Assembly: GCF_042680885.1 (NCBI RefSeq)
Contig: NZ_JBHUEO010000005.1
Span: 124,001-188,000 of the forward strand
Origin: Siminovitchia sediminis
GTDB lineage: Bacteria; Bacillota; Bacilli; Bacillales; Bacillaceae_C
Length of the DNA: 64,000 bases
Reading direction: 5' to 3'
In this document: positions 26,167-34,704 of the stretch, piece by piece
Position numbering within the stretch: the first letter of the stretch is position 1
Layout of the letters: every line of letters begins with the position of its first letter
Program-made: the position numbers and the translations under genes
Notes under the pieces: model-generated
The model's input: the letters and a program-made list of their open reading frames with translations, nothing else
Databases searched by the model: none
What the model was told of the DNA's origin: nothing

Positions 26167-26191
26167 AAGGATGTTATAAAGGGGAACAAAT

Positions 26192-26467
26192 ATGTTTATC
26201 AAAAGACAAGGGCTAATCGTATGGTTTCAGCACATGAAAAATACCAAAATGCTCAAACGCTTTGGATATGTCCACTTCGTTTCCAAAAGAATGAAATATG
26301 CAGTTCTGTATTGCAATCAAGACGAACTGGATGAAGTGTCGGAAAAATTGGCTTCCCTGCCATTTGTAAAAAAAGTGGAACATTCATACAAGCCTTTTTT
26401 GAAGACAGAATTCGAAAACGCAAAGCCCGACAAGGCGAAAGAGTACGACTATAGAATTGGTCTTTAA
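26192..26467 (+). CDS. ylbG: YlbG family protein (DUF2129, UPF0298)
   Basis: 91 residues, AAAGGGG upstream. Basic N terminus FIKRQGLIVWFQHMKN, then GYVHFVSKRMKYAVLYC and a ferredoxin-like beta-alpha-beta layout, ending YDYRIG. The family is a small cytosolic protein of unknown function, regularly behind ylbF. A GC-rich terminator sits on its stop codon. Confidence 0.9.
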   Translation: MFIKRQGLIVWFQHMKNTKMLKRFGYVHFVSKRMKYAVLYCNQDELDEVSEKLASLPFVKKVEHSYKPFLKTEFENAKPDKAKEYDYRIGL

Positions 26468-26493
26468 AAGCGGCCTCCGGGCCGCTTTTCTTT
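26467..26493 (+). terminator. Terminator of ylbFG
   Basis: Stem AAAGCGGCC / GGCCGCTTT with a short loop, then CTTT. Confidence 0.88.
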
Positions 26494-26709
26494 AAGCTTG
26501 AACATGGCAGATTGAGGCGCCATGTGCCGTGGGAGGTAAATGGCCAAAGGGAGCGACTGTTGAGCTCTCCTTAACTCTGCAAGAAATTTTAGATGATTCT
26601 TTGATGAAATTTCCTGTTTTTTCCTGGAGGTTGAATCATCAACATTCGTTTAATACTTGCCGTTCAGGCTGGGTACCTTGGATTTTTTACTCATACGGGA
26701 GACAGAAGA

Positions 26710-28095
26710 ATGATGAAAAAGATCAGGCGGTTTTTTCTATTGCTTGTAATGATTATCATCTGCATCTTGCTGTTGCAATGGAAGGAGTATTCGTCAAAAG
26801 ACGCTTCAGATTTACCAGGCATACATCAAACGATAAAATTAACACATCTAGATCAAACCTTACATGTTATACAAACCATTCATAATCTTCCACCAGGGCA
26901 TTTCCATATCCATTCTCCCGCACAGGCTGAAAATTTGACCTGTCAAAATCAAGACAGAGAGAAATGCAACTGGACTAGAAATAACCAGTTCATCAATAAT
27001 GATGAACAGACGATTATATTCACATATGATCTGAAAGTTCCAAAGCAATCCTCCGATTTTATGCTGGATGAGTGGGCGGTGGAAATAAAAGAATTTCAAA
27101 CTCATTTCACCCGGATACAACTTACGGAAAAACAACCGGATAAAGGCAGTTGGGCTGCCAGTGCAGAATTAGCCGGAAAAGAGAGAATGGATGCGATTGA
27201 TTACTATGTTTTCGAATCAGCTGACAGGATCCCTTTTCTTTTATGGACAACAGAAGAGCTTGTCTATCAAAAGCAAAATCACCGCTTGGCTATTTATTCA
27301 AGTGATCCTGAGATGATAGAAGAAGAAGTGTTTGAGAAACTGGTTCCGGATGAGAATGTCTATATGGTGATAACCGGACACATTAGCAAGTTGACTCAAC
27401 ATGGAAACTTAATTCTTGTCCCGGCAAGTAAAAAAGGGGTGGAGCAGACAGTAAGACTGCTTCTTGAAGAGCAGCTTGCTTTTAGAGAAGATATACAATG
27501 GCTTACAGATTTAGCGGGCTCTCTTCTTGCCGGTTATGAAACGCAAAATAATCAATTAGAAAGCATGCGCGAAACCTTGGTGGATACCCTTACTGAAGAG
27601 CAGTTGAATCGTTGGCTGAATCATATACTTGCTGAAAAAGAAGAGGTAACTCCTGAGATGCTCGATGCATGGCTTTGGGAAACTGCAAACATCTCAACGG
27701 ATTTCTTTCAACAAAATGCCTCGCTGCAAAGCCCCATCTATTCACTATATACATTTGACGGGCGCGAAGTATATATAGGAGGAAAAAAAGCTGGGGATAT
27801 AAAGATTCTCCAGCAAAACAACCGCACCTATATTTCTTTTTTTCCATTGACTGAAAGGCTGGGGTACCGGACTCTCAAGCCTGCAGGAAATAAAGAAATC
27901 AGAATTGAAAAAGACGGAAATACCTATCATTTTACGTTTGAGAAAAAAGTTTTTACTCTAAATGGCAGACAATATGGTTTTCAGCATAATCCATTTTTGA
28001 TTCAACAGGAATCTGTCTTTTTGGATATGGCTGCCCTTCCTGATTTATTTGAACTACAGGTCGCAGAGAATGAAAAAAAAATACTCATTCAGTAA
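26710..28095 (+). CDS. Membrane-anchored protein with C-terminal copper amine oxidase-like stalk domain
   Basis: 461 residues. GGGAGA precedes two adjacent ATG codons. One N-terminal transmembrane helix (about 8-24) leaves the rest outside the cell. The middle 300 residues are not recognised; they contain a four-residue Cys-x5-Cys pair near residues 78-87 and no HExxH motif. The last 110 residues read like two copies of the stalk fold named after the copper amine oxidase N-terminal domain: RTYISFFPLTERLGY and SVFLDMAALPDLF are the repeated parts. Such domains occur in wall-bound Firmicute proteins. It is absent from this place in B. subtilis. Confidence 0.8.
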   Translation: MMKKIRRFFLLLVMIIICILLLQWKEYSSKDASDLPGIHQTIKLTHLDQTLHVIQTIHNLPPGHFHIHSPAQAENLTCQNQDREKCNWTRNNQFINNDEQTIIFTYDLKVPKQSSDFMLDEWAVEIKEFQTHFTRIQLTEKQPDKGSWAASAELAGKERMDAIDYYVFESADRIPFLLWTTEELVYQKQNHRLAIYSSDPEMIEEEVFEKLVPDENVYMVITGHISKLTQHGNLILVPASKKGVEQTVRLLLEEQLAFREDIQWLTDLAGSLLAGYETQNNQLESMRETLVDTLTEEQLNRWLNHILAEKEEVTPEMLDAWLWETANISTDFFQQNASLQSPIYSLYTFDGREVYIGGKKAGDIKILQQNNRTYISFFPLTERLGYRTLKPAGNKEIRIEKDGNTYHFTFEKKVFTLNGRQYGFQHNPFLIQQESVFLDMAALPDLFELQVAENEKKILIQ

Positions 28096-28120
28096 AAAAC
28101 CCTGCAGATATTCTGCAGGG
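28090..28120 (+). terminator. Possible terminator after the stalk-domain gene
   Basis: Perfect stem ACCCTGCAG / CTGCAGGGT, but only a weak T-rich tail follows. Confidence 0.55.
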
Positions 28121-28184
28121 TCCTTCTATTTTCCGTAAAAACGGATAGAAGGCAAAGGGAGAGGAGAAACCGGAGGAAGAACTT

Positions 28185-28325
28185 ATGGGGAAGCGTAAGT
28201 CTTCTCCGCGGTTGGCAACAACATCTGCTGCGATGTTGTTAGTTCTATTATCACCTGAAATGGACGTTTTATACATATCTTTTACTTTCGGTTATCCTGT
28301 CTCCTCAGGGGACTTCCCGATATAG
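28185..28325 (+). CDS. Candidate small protein of 46 residues
   Basis: CGGAGGAAG lies 5 nt before an ATG, a strong start signal. The product begins MGKRKSSPRL, has a short hydrophobic part (AAMLLVLLS) and no recognised homology. A minus-strand frame of 63 codons covers the same bases without a comparable signal. It may also be the decayed start of a small gene. Low confidence. Confidence 0.35.
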   Translation: MGKRKSSPRLATTSAAMLLVLLSPEMDVLYISFTFGYPVSSGDFPI

Positions 28326-28385
28326 ATTGTCAAAAGTATTTGTGGTAGTATTAAAAGACGAAAAACAGGATAAATGGTGAAAAAT

Positions 28386-28958
28386 ATGAGGATTGTATCT
28401 GGAAGTTGCCGAGGAAGAAAACTAAAATCAGTTCCGGGAAAGTCAACCAGACCCACAACCGATAAAATGAAGGAAACGATATTTAATTGGATTGGCCCTT
28501 ACTTTCCCGGTGGATCCTGTCTGGATTTGTTTGCCGGAAGCGGAGGTGTCGGCCTGGAAGCATTAAGCAGGGGAATGGATTTCGCCATATTTGTAGACAA
28601 AAGCAAACAGGCTATCCAGACAATAAAATCAAACGTTTCTATATGCGGCATGGAAGATAGATGTGAGATCTACAATAATGATTCTGATCGCGCTTTAAAA
28701 GCCATCATCAAAAGGGGCATACAATTTGATTTCATATTTCTCGATCCCCCTTACCAAAAGCAGAAATTGCAGTCCCTGCTGCAGCTCATAGAAGACCATT
28801 CAGTGATGAAAGACTCAGGATATGTCATTTGTGAACATGATACTGGGGTGCCGCTGCCTGACAAAGTCGGGAACTTGAAGCAGATCAAGAATGTCAGCTA
28901 TGGCATGAGTCATTTAACCTTGTATTTGTACTCGGAACTGGAGGAGAACGAAATATGA
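28386..28958 (+). CDS. rsmD: 16S rRNA (guanine(966)-N2)-methyltransferase RsmD
   Basis: Start set at the ATG giving MRIVSGSCRGR, with GGTGA 5 nt upstream; an ATG 12 bp earlier is in frame. 190 residues. Rossmann SAM motif LDLFAGSGGVGLEALSRG (about 47-64) and catalytic DPPY (Asp120). The conserved STRPTTDK near residue 22 is typical. It methylates G966 of 16S rRNA. The last four bases (ATGA) overlap coaD, so the two are coupled. Confidence 0.95.
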   Translation: MRIVSGSCRGRKLKSVPGKSTRPTTDKMKETIFNWIGPYFPGGSCLDLFAGSGGVGLEALSRGMDFAIFVDKSKQAIQTIKSNVSICGMEDRCEIYNNDSDRALKAIIKRGIQFDFIFLDPPYQKQKLQSLLQLIEDHSVMKDSGYVICEHDTGVPLPDKVGNLKQIKNVSYGMSHLTLYLYSELEENEI

Positions 28959-29434
28959 CGAGGATTGCAGTATGTCCGGGAAGTTTTGATCCGGTGACCA
29001 ATGGGCATTTGGATATTATTCGAAGAGGAGCAAAGGTTTTTGATGAAGTGTATGTTGCTGTATTGACCAATTCTTCGAAAAAGCCTCTATTTTCAACGGA
29101 AGAAAGAACGGAGCTCATCAGGAAGGTAACCAAGGATATCAAGAATGTTAAAGTAGATTCATTTAACGGCCTTCTTGTTGATTATGCAAAAAGTATTCAT
29201 GCCGATGCAATAATAAGGGGGCTCAGGGCTGTTTCGGATTTTGAATACGAGATGCAAATTACTTCAATGAACAGGGTTTTGAATGAAAATATTGAAACAT
29301 TCTTTATTATGACGAATAACCAGTATTCCTTTTTAAGCTCCAGTATCGTGAAAGAAGCTGCTAAATACCATGCGGATATATCTGAGCTGGTTCCTTGGGA
29401 AGTTGAAAAAGCATTAAGAGAAAAATTTACGTAA
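28955..29434 (+). CDS. coaD: Phosphopantetheine adenylyltransferase
   Basis: 159 residues, the family length. Nucleotidyltransferase motif GSFDPVTNGH (residues 9-18) and the C-terminal YSFLSSSIVKE. It transfers AMP to 4'-phosphopantetheine, the next-to-last step of coenzyme A synthesis. Overlaps rsmD by 4 bp. The gene converges on ylbJ with only 7 bp between stop codons and no terminator visible. Confidence 0.97.
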   Translation: MTRIAVCPGSFDPVTNGHLDIIRRGAKVFDEVYVAVLTNSSKKPLFSTEERTELIRKVTKDIKNVKVDSFNGLLVDYAKSIHADAIIRGLRAVSDFEYEMQITSMNRVLNENIETFFIMTNNQYSFLSSSIVKEAAKYHADISELVPWEVEKALREKFT

Positions 29435-29441
29435 TACAGGT

Positions 29442-30650
29442 TTAATCTTTCCATACGATTTGTTGTACATAGAACAAAATACATATGAATAACATAGCAA
29501 TGGTAAATACAGGTCCTATTTGCTTCAGCCATTGGAAAAGGATGTCCCACCACATCGTATGCTCTTGTAAAAATACCGGGATGGACGCAGCTTGTTCACT
29601 CAAAAATTTTCGCTCGAAAAATGGCCAGCAAAGAAAAGTCAGAATACCTGATATAAAACCGTGAAGAACGCGGCCAATAAAAAAAGGATAAAAACGAATA
29701 TCTGTAGGTGCAAGGATACTTGCTACTTGCGCTTGGACGCTGAATCCACTAAAGCCTAGAATAAAGCTGGCAACGATTAATTGATGCATTAGACTGGCAT
29801 CTGCTGCCTGACTGGCCATCTGGTTACCCAGAGTTATTTCAAACATCCCTGCAATGGAAGGAATACTCAATGAAACCGGTAATTGAAAGATGATGAGTAC
29901 ACCTTCTATCAGTTTGGCCAGAAAAGATGTAATATGCAAATCAAATAGAAGTTTATTAAAAACTGAAAACAAAATGATAAACCCGCCGATCATAAGCAGT
30001 GTGTGAATGGAGGAGATGACCGCATCTCCAAGCAGCTGGCCGATCGGCTTTTGATTTTTCAGCCTCGTTTGATGGAGGGCTGACAACGCTTCGGCAATAA
30101 TGGAACGTTTTTGTTTCTTTTCTCTGATTAAGTGCTTCGTTCCAAAATTTCGCATCATGATGCCCACTGAGAAGTTTCCGATATAATGCGAGAATGCCAG
30201 CAGAAACCCTAACGCAGGGTTTTGAAAAAATCCAACTGATACAGCTCCAAAAATAAAAAGCGGGCTTGAACAATTGGTGAATGATACAAGCCGTTCAGCT
30301 TCATCCCGTGTAAGCTGGCCTTCCTGTCTGAGCCGGGCCGTAATCTTGGCGCCTGCCGGAAACCCGGATGCCATCCCCATTGCCCAGGCAAATCCCCCAA
30401 CTCCCGGAACTTTGAATAATGGTCTCATAAATGGTTCCAGCAAGACACCCAGGAACCTGACTACGCCAAACCCGATGAGTAGTTCAGAAAGTACAAAGAA
30501 GGGAAAAAGAGAAGGAAATACAATTTCCCACCACATATTTAAACCTTGAACAGATGCTTCAAAAGATTTTTCAGGTAATAGAACCATGGACACAGCCATG
30601 AATGTCACGATTGCAGCAAGAGAAAGTGTTTTGATTTTTGATAAACTCAA
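29442..30650 (-). CDS. ylbJ: Sporulation integral membrane protein YlbJ
   Basis: Start chosen at TTG (MSLSKIKTLSL), 7 nt after AAGGAGG; a much longer open frame upstream has no signal and covers ylbK DNA. 402 residues with about eight to ten transmembrane helices and two nucleoside-recognition (Gate) domains. Marks: PSLFPFFVLSELLIGFG, GFPAGAKI and SNCSSPLF-like FTNCSSPLF. YlbJ is made under sigma-E in B. subtilis and is needed for heat-resistant spores. It is divergent from ylbK. Confidence 0.92.
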   Translation of the reverse strand: MSLSKIKTLSLAAIVTFMAVSMVLLPEKSFEASVQGLNMWWEIVFPSLFPFFVLSELLIGFGVVRFLGVLLEPFMRPLFKVPGVGGFAWAMGMASGFPAGAKITARLRQEGQLTRDEAERLVSFTNCSSPLFIFGAVSVGFFQNPALGFLLAFSHYIGNFSVGIMMRNFGTKHLIREKKQKRSIIAEALSALHQTRLKNQKPIGQLLGDAVISSIHTLLMIGGFIILFSVFNKLLFDLHITSFLAKLIEGVLIIFQLPVSLSIPSIAGMFEITLGNQMASQAADASLMHQLIVASFILGFSGFSVQAQVASILAPTDIRFYPFFIGRVLHGFISGILTFLCWPFFERKFLSEQAASIPVFLQEHTMWWDILFQWLKQIGPVFTIAMLFICILFYVQQIVWKD

Positions 30651-30741
30651 AGTCAGACCTCCTTGTCCAAGGGACCCTACATAATCAATATACTCATAGG
30701 CAGCTTGTTTAGACCATAAAATGGTGATGGAGGCGGTGATA

Positions 30742-31530
30742 ATGACAACACCAAAAATAGGCCTTGCACTTGGATCCGGAGGAGCAAGAGGCTTTGCACA
30801 CCTTGGCGTATTAAAGGCCATGAAAGACCACTCCATCCCGGTTGATATGATTGCCGGCAGCAGCATGGGGGCTTTAGTTGGCTGTTTTTATGCCTTTGGT
30901 CACGATATTGATCGACTAATTAAACTTTCAACAGCCTTCAAGAGACAGTATTATATAGACTTTACTGTTCCGAAAATGGGATTTATTGCCGGGAACAGGG
31001 TGAAGAATCTTATTCGGCTGTTTATGCAGGGAAAAAGGCTGGAGGAGCTTGATATTCCTGTAGCAGTGATCGCTACCGATTTACAGTCAGGTGAAAAAGT
31101 GGTGTTTAAGGAAGGGCCTATCCCAGAGATCGTAAGAGCAAGTATTTCAATTCCCGGAGTATTTATTCCGGAAAAAATAAACGGCCGGATGATGGTGGAT
31201 GGGGGAGTGACAGACAGGGTTCCTGTTTCAGCAGTAAAAGAGATGGGGGCGGATATTGTAATAGGAGTAGATGTTTCGGTCGTAAACAAGCGGGCGGAAA
31301 TTTTGACAGTATATGATGTGATTATGCAAAGTATAGATATTCTTCAGATGGAAATTTCTGCGGCACGAAAGGTGGAGTCAGACATAACCATCGTACCCCC
31401 GGTAGAACATTTAAGTGCAAAAGCTTTTAAGAATATCGACGAAATTATCCGCATAGGGGAAAAAGCCACTCTTGCAGCCATTCCTTCGATCCGAAAGACT
31501 ATACAAGAGTGGCAAAAGCATTATTTTTAA
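30742..31530 (+). CDS. ylbK: Patatin-like phospholipase YlbK
   Basis: Start at the ATG giving MTTPKIGLALG, 8 nt after GGAGG. 262 residues. Oxyanion loop GSGGARG (11-17), nucleophile elbow GSSMG (Ser41) and catalytic Asp in DGG (Asp153). It belongs to the bacterial RssA/YlbK branch of patatin-like hydrolases and should cleave acyl esters of membrane lipids in the cytosol. In B. subtilis ylbL (PDZ-Lon protease) follows; here ylbM starts its converging stop only 4 bp later. Confidence 0.93.
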   Translation: MTTPKIGLALGSGGARGFAHLGVLKAMKDHSIPVDMIAGSSMGALVGCFYAFGHDIDRLIKLSTAFKRQYYIDFTVPKMGFIAGNRVKNLIRLFMQGKRLEELDIPVAVIATDLQSGEKVVFKEGPIPEIVRASISIPGVFIPEKINGRMMVDGGVTDRVPVSAVKEMGADIVIGVDVSVVNKRAEILTVYDVIMQSIDILQMEISAARKVESDITIVPPVEHLSAKAFKNIDEIIRIGEKATLAAIPSIRKTIQEWQKHYF

Positions 31531-31534
31531 AAAA

Positions 31535-32743
31535 TCAGGTCATGATGGGCGGCTGGGCGTATTCCAATGTAAACAGTCGATCTCGTTTCGTTTCGGACAA
31601 AGCCTGTGAATAGACAAGTGCAGCCTTTCTGTCCAGCCTGAGCAAATCTTCCGGAAAAGAAGAAACAGTTGAAACAATGGGAAGAGAGACATCTTTCTTT
31701 ACTTTATTCAAATAGGCCCTTCCCCCGGCTGAAATACCGAGGAGACGGATATATTGAGGTTTATTTCCTGCTGTTTCCATATCTTTTTTGGTGGTGTTAG
31801 TCAAGATGTGAACACAAATTCTTTGGAGTCTGGTCCATGTATACCGTTTGGTTTTGACCCTCTCCATAAATGAGCGGAAACTGGAAGACTTTTCAGCCGC
31901 CTTTTGTAAACGATAGGGAAGTCCTACCTCAATATCATACATGTTATTCATCTCGTCTTCATTCATCGTCAGGAGCCGGTATTGCAAATACGGCCAATAA
32001 TCTTCCCATTCATGCCAATGTAAGTAGGATTGATAATAAGCCTCCATTTCAGCATACGTTGTTTCGGGAATATAAGGGCGGATGCTTTCCAAATGTCCAT
32101 TTTCTCTAATCAGCTTACGGATGGAGGTTGCACTCGCAATTTGATCATCGTGAATATGGTCGTCATCGTGCTCAGCTGTATGGCGTTTAACCGTATAAAA
32201 GTGTATATCGGAATTCAAGCGGTTGGCAGCATGTATGTAATGATACCCTAATATATTATTGGGTCTTGTTAAATCGACCGTGTCTTCCTTTTTACCCAGA
32301 GCTCCAAAAGCAAGAGCCAGTGCCTTGGGATAACTGACCCCCTGTTTAATGAAATGCCGGATGTATTGATTATAGGTGTCTTGATTTTTTTCTAAAAAAT
32401 CTACTGTTTTATAAAAAGAGTGAATGGTACCTGACTCGCTGCCAAAGCAAATGGATTGGCAATGTAGTGCGTCCAGAATAGCAACAGACCCAGAAGCGAA
32501 AATTTCTGCTTTTTGGACAGCAAAAGGATAAGGAATTTCAACAACAACGTCAGCTCCGGCGTTCAAGGCCATCTTCGCCCTTGTCCATTTTGAAACTATG
32601 GCAGGTTCACCTCTCTGCAAAAAATTTCCGCTCATTGCAACGATGACTATATCACTGCCTGTCATTGCTTTAGACTGGTTTAAATGGTAAAGATGGCCGT
32701 TATGAAATGGGTTATACTCAGCTATGACTCCGACACTCTTCAA
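31535..32743 (-). CDS. tmcAL: tRNA(Met) cytidine acetate ligase TmcAL (YlbM)
   Basis: 402 residues, TTG start after AAGGAGGG. Nucleotidyltransferase-like N terminus with GVIAEYNPFHNGH (5-17), the HxGH-type motif, and MSGNFLQRGEPAI. TmcAL activates acetate with ATP and acetylates C34 of elongator tRNA-Met. The minus orientation and position before ylbN match B. subtilis. Confidence 0.94.
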   Translation of the reverse strand: MKSVGVIAEYNPFHNGHLYHLNQSKAMTGSDIVIVAMSGNFLQRGEPAIVSKWTRAKMALNAGADVVVEIPYPFAVQKAEIFASGSVAILDALHCQSICFGSESGTIHSFYKTVDFLEKNQDTYNQYIRHFIKQGVSYPKALALAFGALGKKEDTVDLTRPNNILGYHYIHAANRLNSDIHFYTVKRHTAEHDDDHIHDDQIASATSIRKLIRENGHLESIRPYIPETTYAEMEAYYQSYLHWHEWEDYWPYLQYRLLTMNEDEMNNMYDIEVGLPYRLQKAAEKSSSFRSFMERVKTKRYTWTRLQRICVHILTNTTKKDMETAGNKPQYIRLLGISAGGRAYLNKVKKDVSLPIVSTVSSFPEDLLRLDRKAALVYSQALSETKRDRLFTLEYAQPPIMT

Positions 32744-33103
32744 AGATAATCCCTCCTTGTCTGTTTTTATGAATAGAAACCTACAATTGTTCGACAGAAT
32801 GTCTTAGTGCCGTTAATGATATGCAGCATGATAGATCGAGATTGGGTTTTTGTATGTATAAGAATGTTGAGCCGGCAGCTCATGGGCTCACGGATCAAAT
32901 AAGCAGGGACCCTTATGGGGTCCACACTCGTAAATGCCGCTGTTCAACCTCAACGCAAAGCTTAATAAACATGGCTGCTGCACATTCGGAATAAAGTCCT
33001 TGCTCTTTTGTGTGCTTTACGGTTTTATCTTATCCGGATTCTTCTTGTACTTGTCCCCTGAAGGGCATGCCTGCCACTTTTCTTAATAATACTTGATTTA
33101 TAT
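32744..33103. other. Gap of about 360 bp without a gene
   Basis: Contains a GGACCC / GGGGTCC hairpin near 32907-32923 without a T-run, and otherwise no recognised element. The terminator of the downstream minus-strand gene begins at its right end. Confidence 0.5.
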
Positions 33104-33135
33104 ACAAAAGGTAAGAGGAGAAAGATCTCCTCTTC
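33104..33135 (-). terminator. Terminator of the His-rich protein gene
   Basis: On the minus strand, AAGAGGAG / CTCCTCTT with a 6-nt loop, then ACCTTTTGT. Confidence 0.75.
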
Positions 33136-33138
33136 TGA

Positions 33139-33390
33139 TTAGTCCTCGTCTCGGTGGTAGCCATGCCCATAATGTCCGTGATGACCATGGTGCCCGTGAT
33201 GACCATGGTGCCCGTGATGACCATGGTGCCCGTGATGTCCATGATGCCCATGATGGTACCATGGCGGCCGGCCATAATATTGCCCGTATGGGTAACCTGG
33301 GCGAGGGTAGCCTCCTCCCATGGGATAACCTCCTCCCCAAGGATACCCCCCTCCATATGTGGGATAGAATTGCCTGTTTCCCATCTCCAA
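33139..33390 (-). CDS. His/Gly/Tyr-rich low-complexity protein, probable spore coat component
   Basis: TTG start (MEMGNRQFYP) with GAGGGGGTG upstream. The 83-residue product has three parts: Gly/Tyr/Pro repeats of the form GGGYPxGGGYP (about 13-30), a PYGQYYGRPPW linker and nine consecutive HHG triplets (about 47-73), followed by HYGHGYHRDED. The His run could bind metals such as Zn or Ni. The composition resembles coat and crust proteins. A CATAnnnTA motif (33422-33430, minus), the sigma-K -10 pattern, lies 30 bp upstream. No B. subtilis gene sits here. Confidence 0.72.
   Translation of the reverse strand: MEMGNRQFYPTYGGGYPWGGGYPMGGGYPRPGYPYGQYYGRPPWYHHGHHGHHGHHGHHGHHGHHGHHGHHGHYGHGYHRDED
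33184..33237. repeat. Three perfect 18-bp tandem repeats inside the HHG region
   Basis: Unit ACCATGGTGCCCGTGATG, three identical copies with similar degenerate units on both sides. On the minus strand each encodes two His-His-Gly triplets. Identical third positions point to recent slippage expansion. Confidence 0.9.
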
Positions 33391-33421
33391 CAGAAATACA
33401 CCCCCTCGTCAGATATATCAA

Positions 33422-33430
33422 TACTCTATG
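33422..33430 (-). promoter_or_regulatory. Candidate sigma-K -10 element
   Basis: CATAGAGTA on the minus strand fits CATAnnnTA and lies about 32 bp upstream of the His-rich gene start. No AC-type -35 is correctly spaced, so GerE or another activator might be needed. Confidence 0.4.
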
Positions 33431-33561
33431 CTTAACATCCAACATTGCCAGTACTACTGCCCACTCAAGGGAGTTATTTGTCATATGGAGTGTTCAACTA
33501 TCTCATTTAAGGGTACAGTAATAATAATGTGAAAAACTCAAGGTCTGTAAAGAAGATTATA

Positions 33562-33590
33562 TTGACAAACTGTATGTGCACAGCTATAAT
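33562..33590 (+). promoter_or_regulatory. Consensus sigma-A promoter of ylbN-rpmF
   Basis: TTGACA, a 17-bp spacer and TATAAT, all perfect, about 28 bp before the ylbN start. Confidence 0.95.
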
Positions 33591-33617
33591 TACTTTTGTT
33601 GCCTAGAGGTGATATAA

Positions 33618-34172
33618 ATGAAATGGACCGTTGCCGAATTACTTAAATATCGGAATGAGACCATGATGTTCGACAAGCACGTTGATCTTGCACAGGATCT
33701 AAAAAAAGCTGATCCGGAAATCCGGAAGGCTTCATTAATCCATGTAGAGGGAAGAGCAGATGTGGATACGAATAAAGCTTCCTTCCATCTGCATATTTCG
33801 GGTACACTAACGCTTCCCTGTGCCAGAACATTGGTTGATGTTAATTATCCCTTGGACATTCATTCCGTGGAAACCTTTTTATTAAAGCCGCTTGACTACG
33901 ATCATCAAGAAGACGAAGACATTCATGAAGTCGAAGGCGGTGTCATCGATTTAACGCCAGTCGTATATGAGCTGGTGTTATTGGATGTTCCGATTCAGGT
34001 CATTTCACCGGAGGCTGAAAATGACTTATCTATGCCGCAAGGTCCAGACTGGAAAGTCATGACAGAAGAACAACTTTTTGAAGCGAGAGACCGCGAAAAG
34101 AAAAAGGTGGATCCCCGCCTGGCAGATTTGGCAAAATTGCTTCCAAAAAACGAAAATGAGAATCAAAAATAA
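33618..34172 (+). CDS. ylbN: DUF177 (YceD) family protein YlbN
   Basis: 184 residues, AGAGGTGA upstream. YceD-type marks: ADVDTNKASFHLHISGTLTL followed by PCARTL, and a C-terminal DPRLADLAKLL. The family always precedes rpmF and is linked to 23S rRNA or 50S biogenesis in other organisms. It is driven by a perfect sigma-A promoter, and rpmF follows after 29 bp. Confidence 0.92.
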   Translation: MKWTVAELLKYRNETMMFDKHVDLAQDLKKADPEIRKASLIHVEGRADVDTNKASFHLHISGTLTLPCARTLVDVNYPLDIHSVETFLLKPLDYDHQEDEDIHEVEGGVIDLTPVVYELVLLDVPIQVISPEAENDLSMPQGPDWKVMTEEQLFEARDREKKKVDPRLADLAKLLPKNENENQK

Positions 34173-34201
34173 GATATGATTGTCTAAGGAGGTGGGAACA
34201 A

Positions 34202-34375
34202 ATGGCAGTACCAAAAAGAAGAACGTCTAAGACTGTGAAAAGACAGCGTCGTACTCACTTTAAACTGCATGTACCTGGAATGGTTGATTGCCCAAATTGC
34301 GGTGAAAAGAAACTTGCCCATCGTGTTTGCAAAGAGTGCGGAACATACAAAGGAAAATCAGTGGTTAACGATTAA
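34202..34375 (+). CDS. rpmF: Ribosomal protein bL32, zinc-binding form
   Basis: 57 residues beginning MAVPKRRTSKT. A zinc ribbon with CPNC and CKEC pairs makes this the C+ form. It is part of the 50S subunit. AAGGAGG lies 8 nt upstream of the ATG. A perfect terminator follows, so ylbN-rpmF form one unit. Confidence 0.98.
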   Translation: MAVPKRRTSKTVKRQRRTHFKLHVPGMVDCPNCGEKKLAHRVCKECGTYKGKSVVND

Positions 34376-34395
34376 TTAAAAAGAACAGTAACATC

Positions 34396-34431
34396 GGCGG
34401 AGAAAACATTGTTTCTCCGCCTGTTTTTTTT
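34396..34431 (+). terminator. Terminator of ylbN-rpmF
   Basis: Perfect stem GGCGGAGAAA / TTTCTCCGCC and a run of eight T residues. Confidence 0.95.
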
Positions 34432-34704
34432 GAAATGCAAAAAGTTTGGATGCGTGCTCCTTGGCAGGACCTGCTGAAGAGGAAAGATGTAAGTACCCGA
34501 TTGAAAGTGATCCCAAAATCCTGACTTTGTTTTTTCTGAAATTAATAGAGGTTTTTATGTTTTTCCTCTTTTATCAGAGGTCATATATATTTCCATCCAC
34601 TTATAAGAGAATTTGATTGCAGCTCCTTGAGTTTTTTTATATCGCTATAGTCTATCTTTTCTAGTAGTTGCATATGTATGTGTTAAAAAGCGGGAGTGAT
34701 GTAA

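Noticed and set aside
26529..26885. 118-codon plus-strand frame before the stalk-domain gene
   Set aside because: It overlaps the stalk-domain gene in another frame and has no matching family; the signal GGAGGTAA nearby leads only to a seven-codon frame.
30651..30866. Upstream extension of the ylbJ frame
   Set aside because: The 72 extra codons cross the ylbK start region antisense and lack a start signal; TTG at 30650 with AAGGAGG is clearly better.
33184..33237. Short tandem repeats that could suggest a CRISPR array
   Set aside because: The repeats are contiguous without spacers and lie in a coding frame, so they are protein-coding expansion.
33093..33521. Plus-strand frames with repeated GARDDH or TMVPVM units
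   Set aside because: They are antisense shadows of the HHG repeat gene. Their repeats come from the same 18-bp units and they lack ribosome binding sites.
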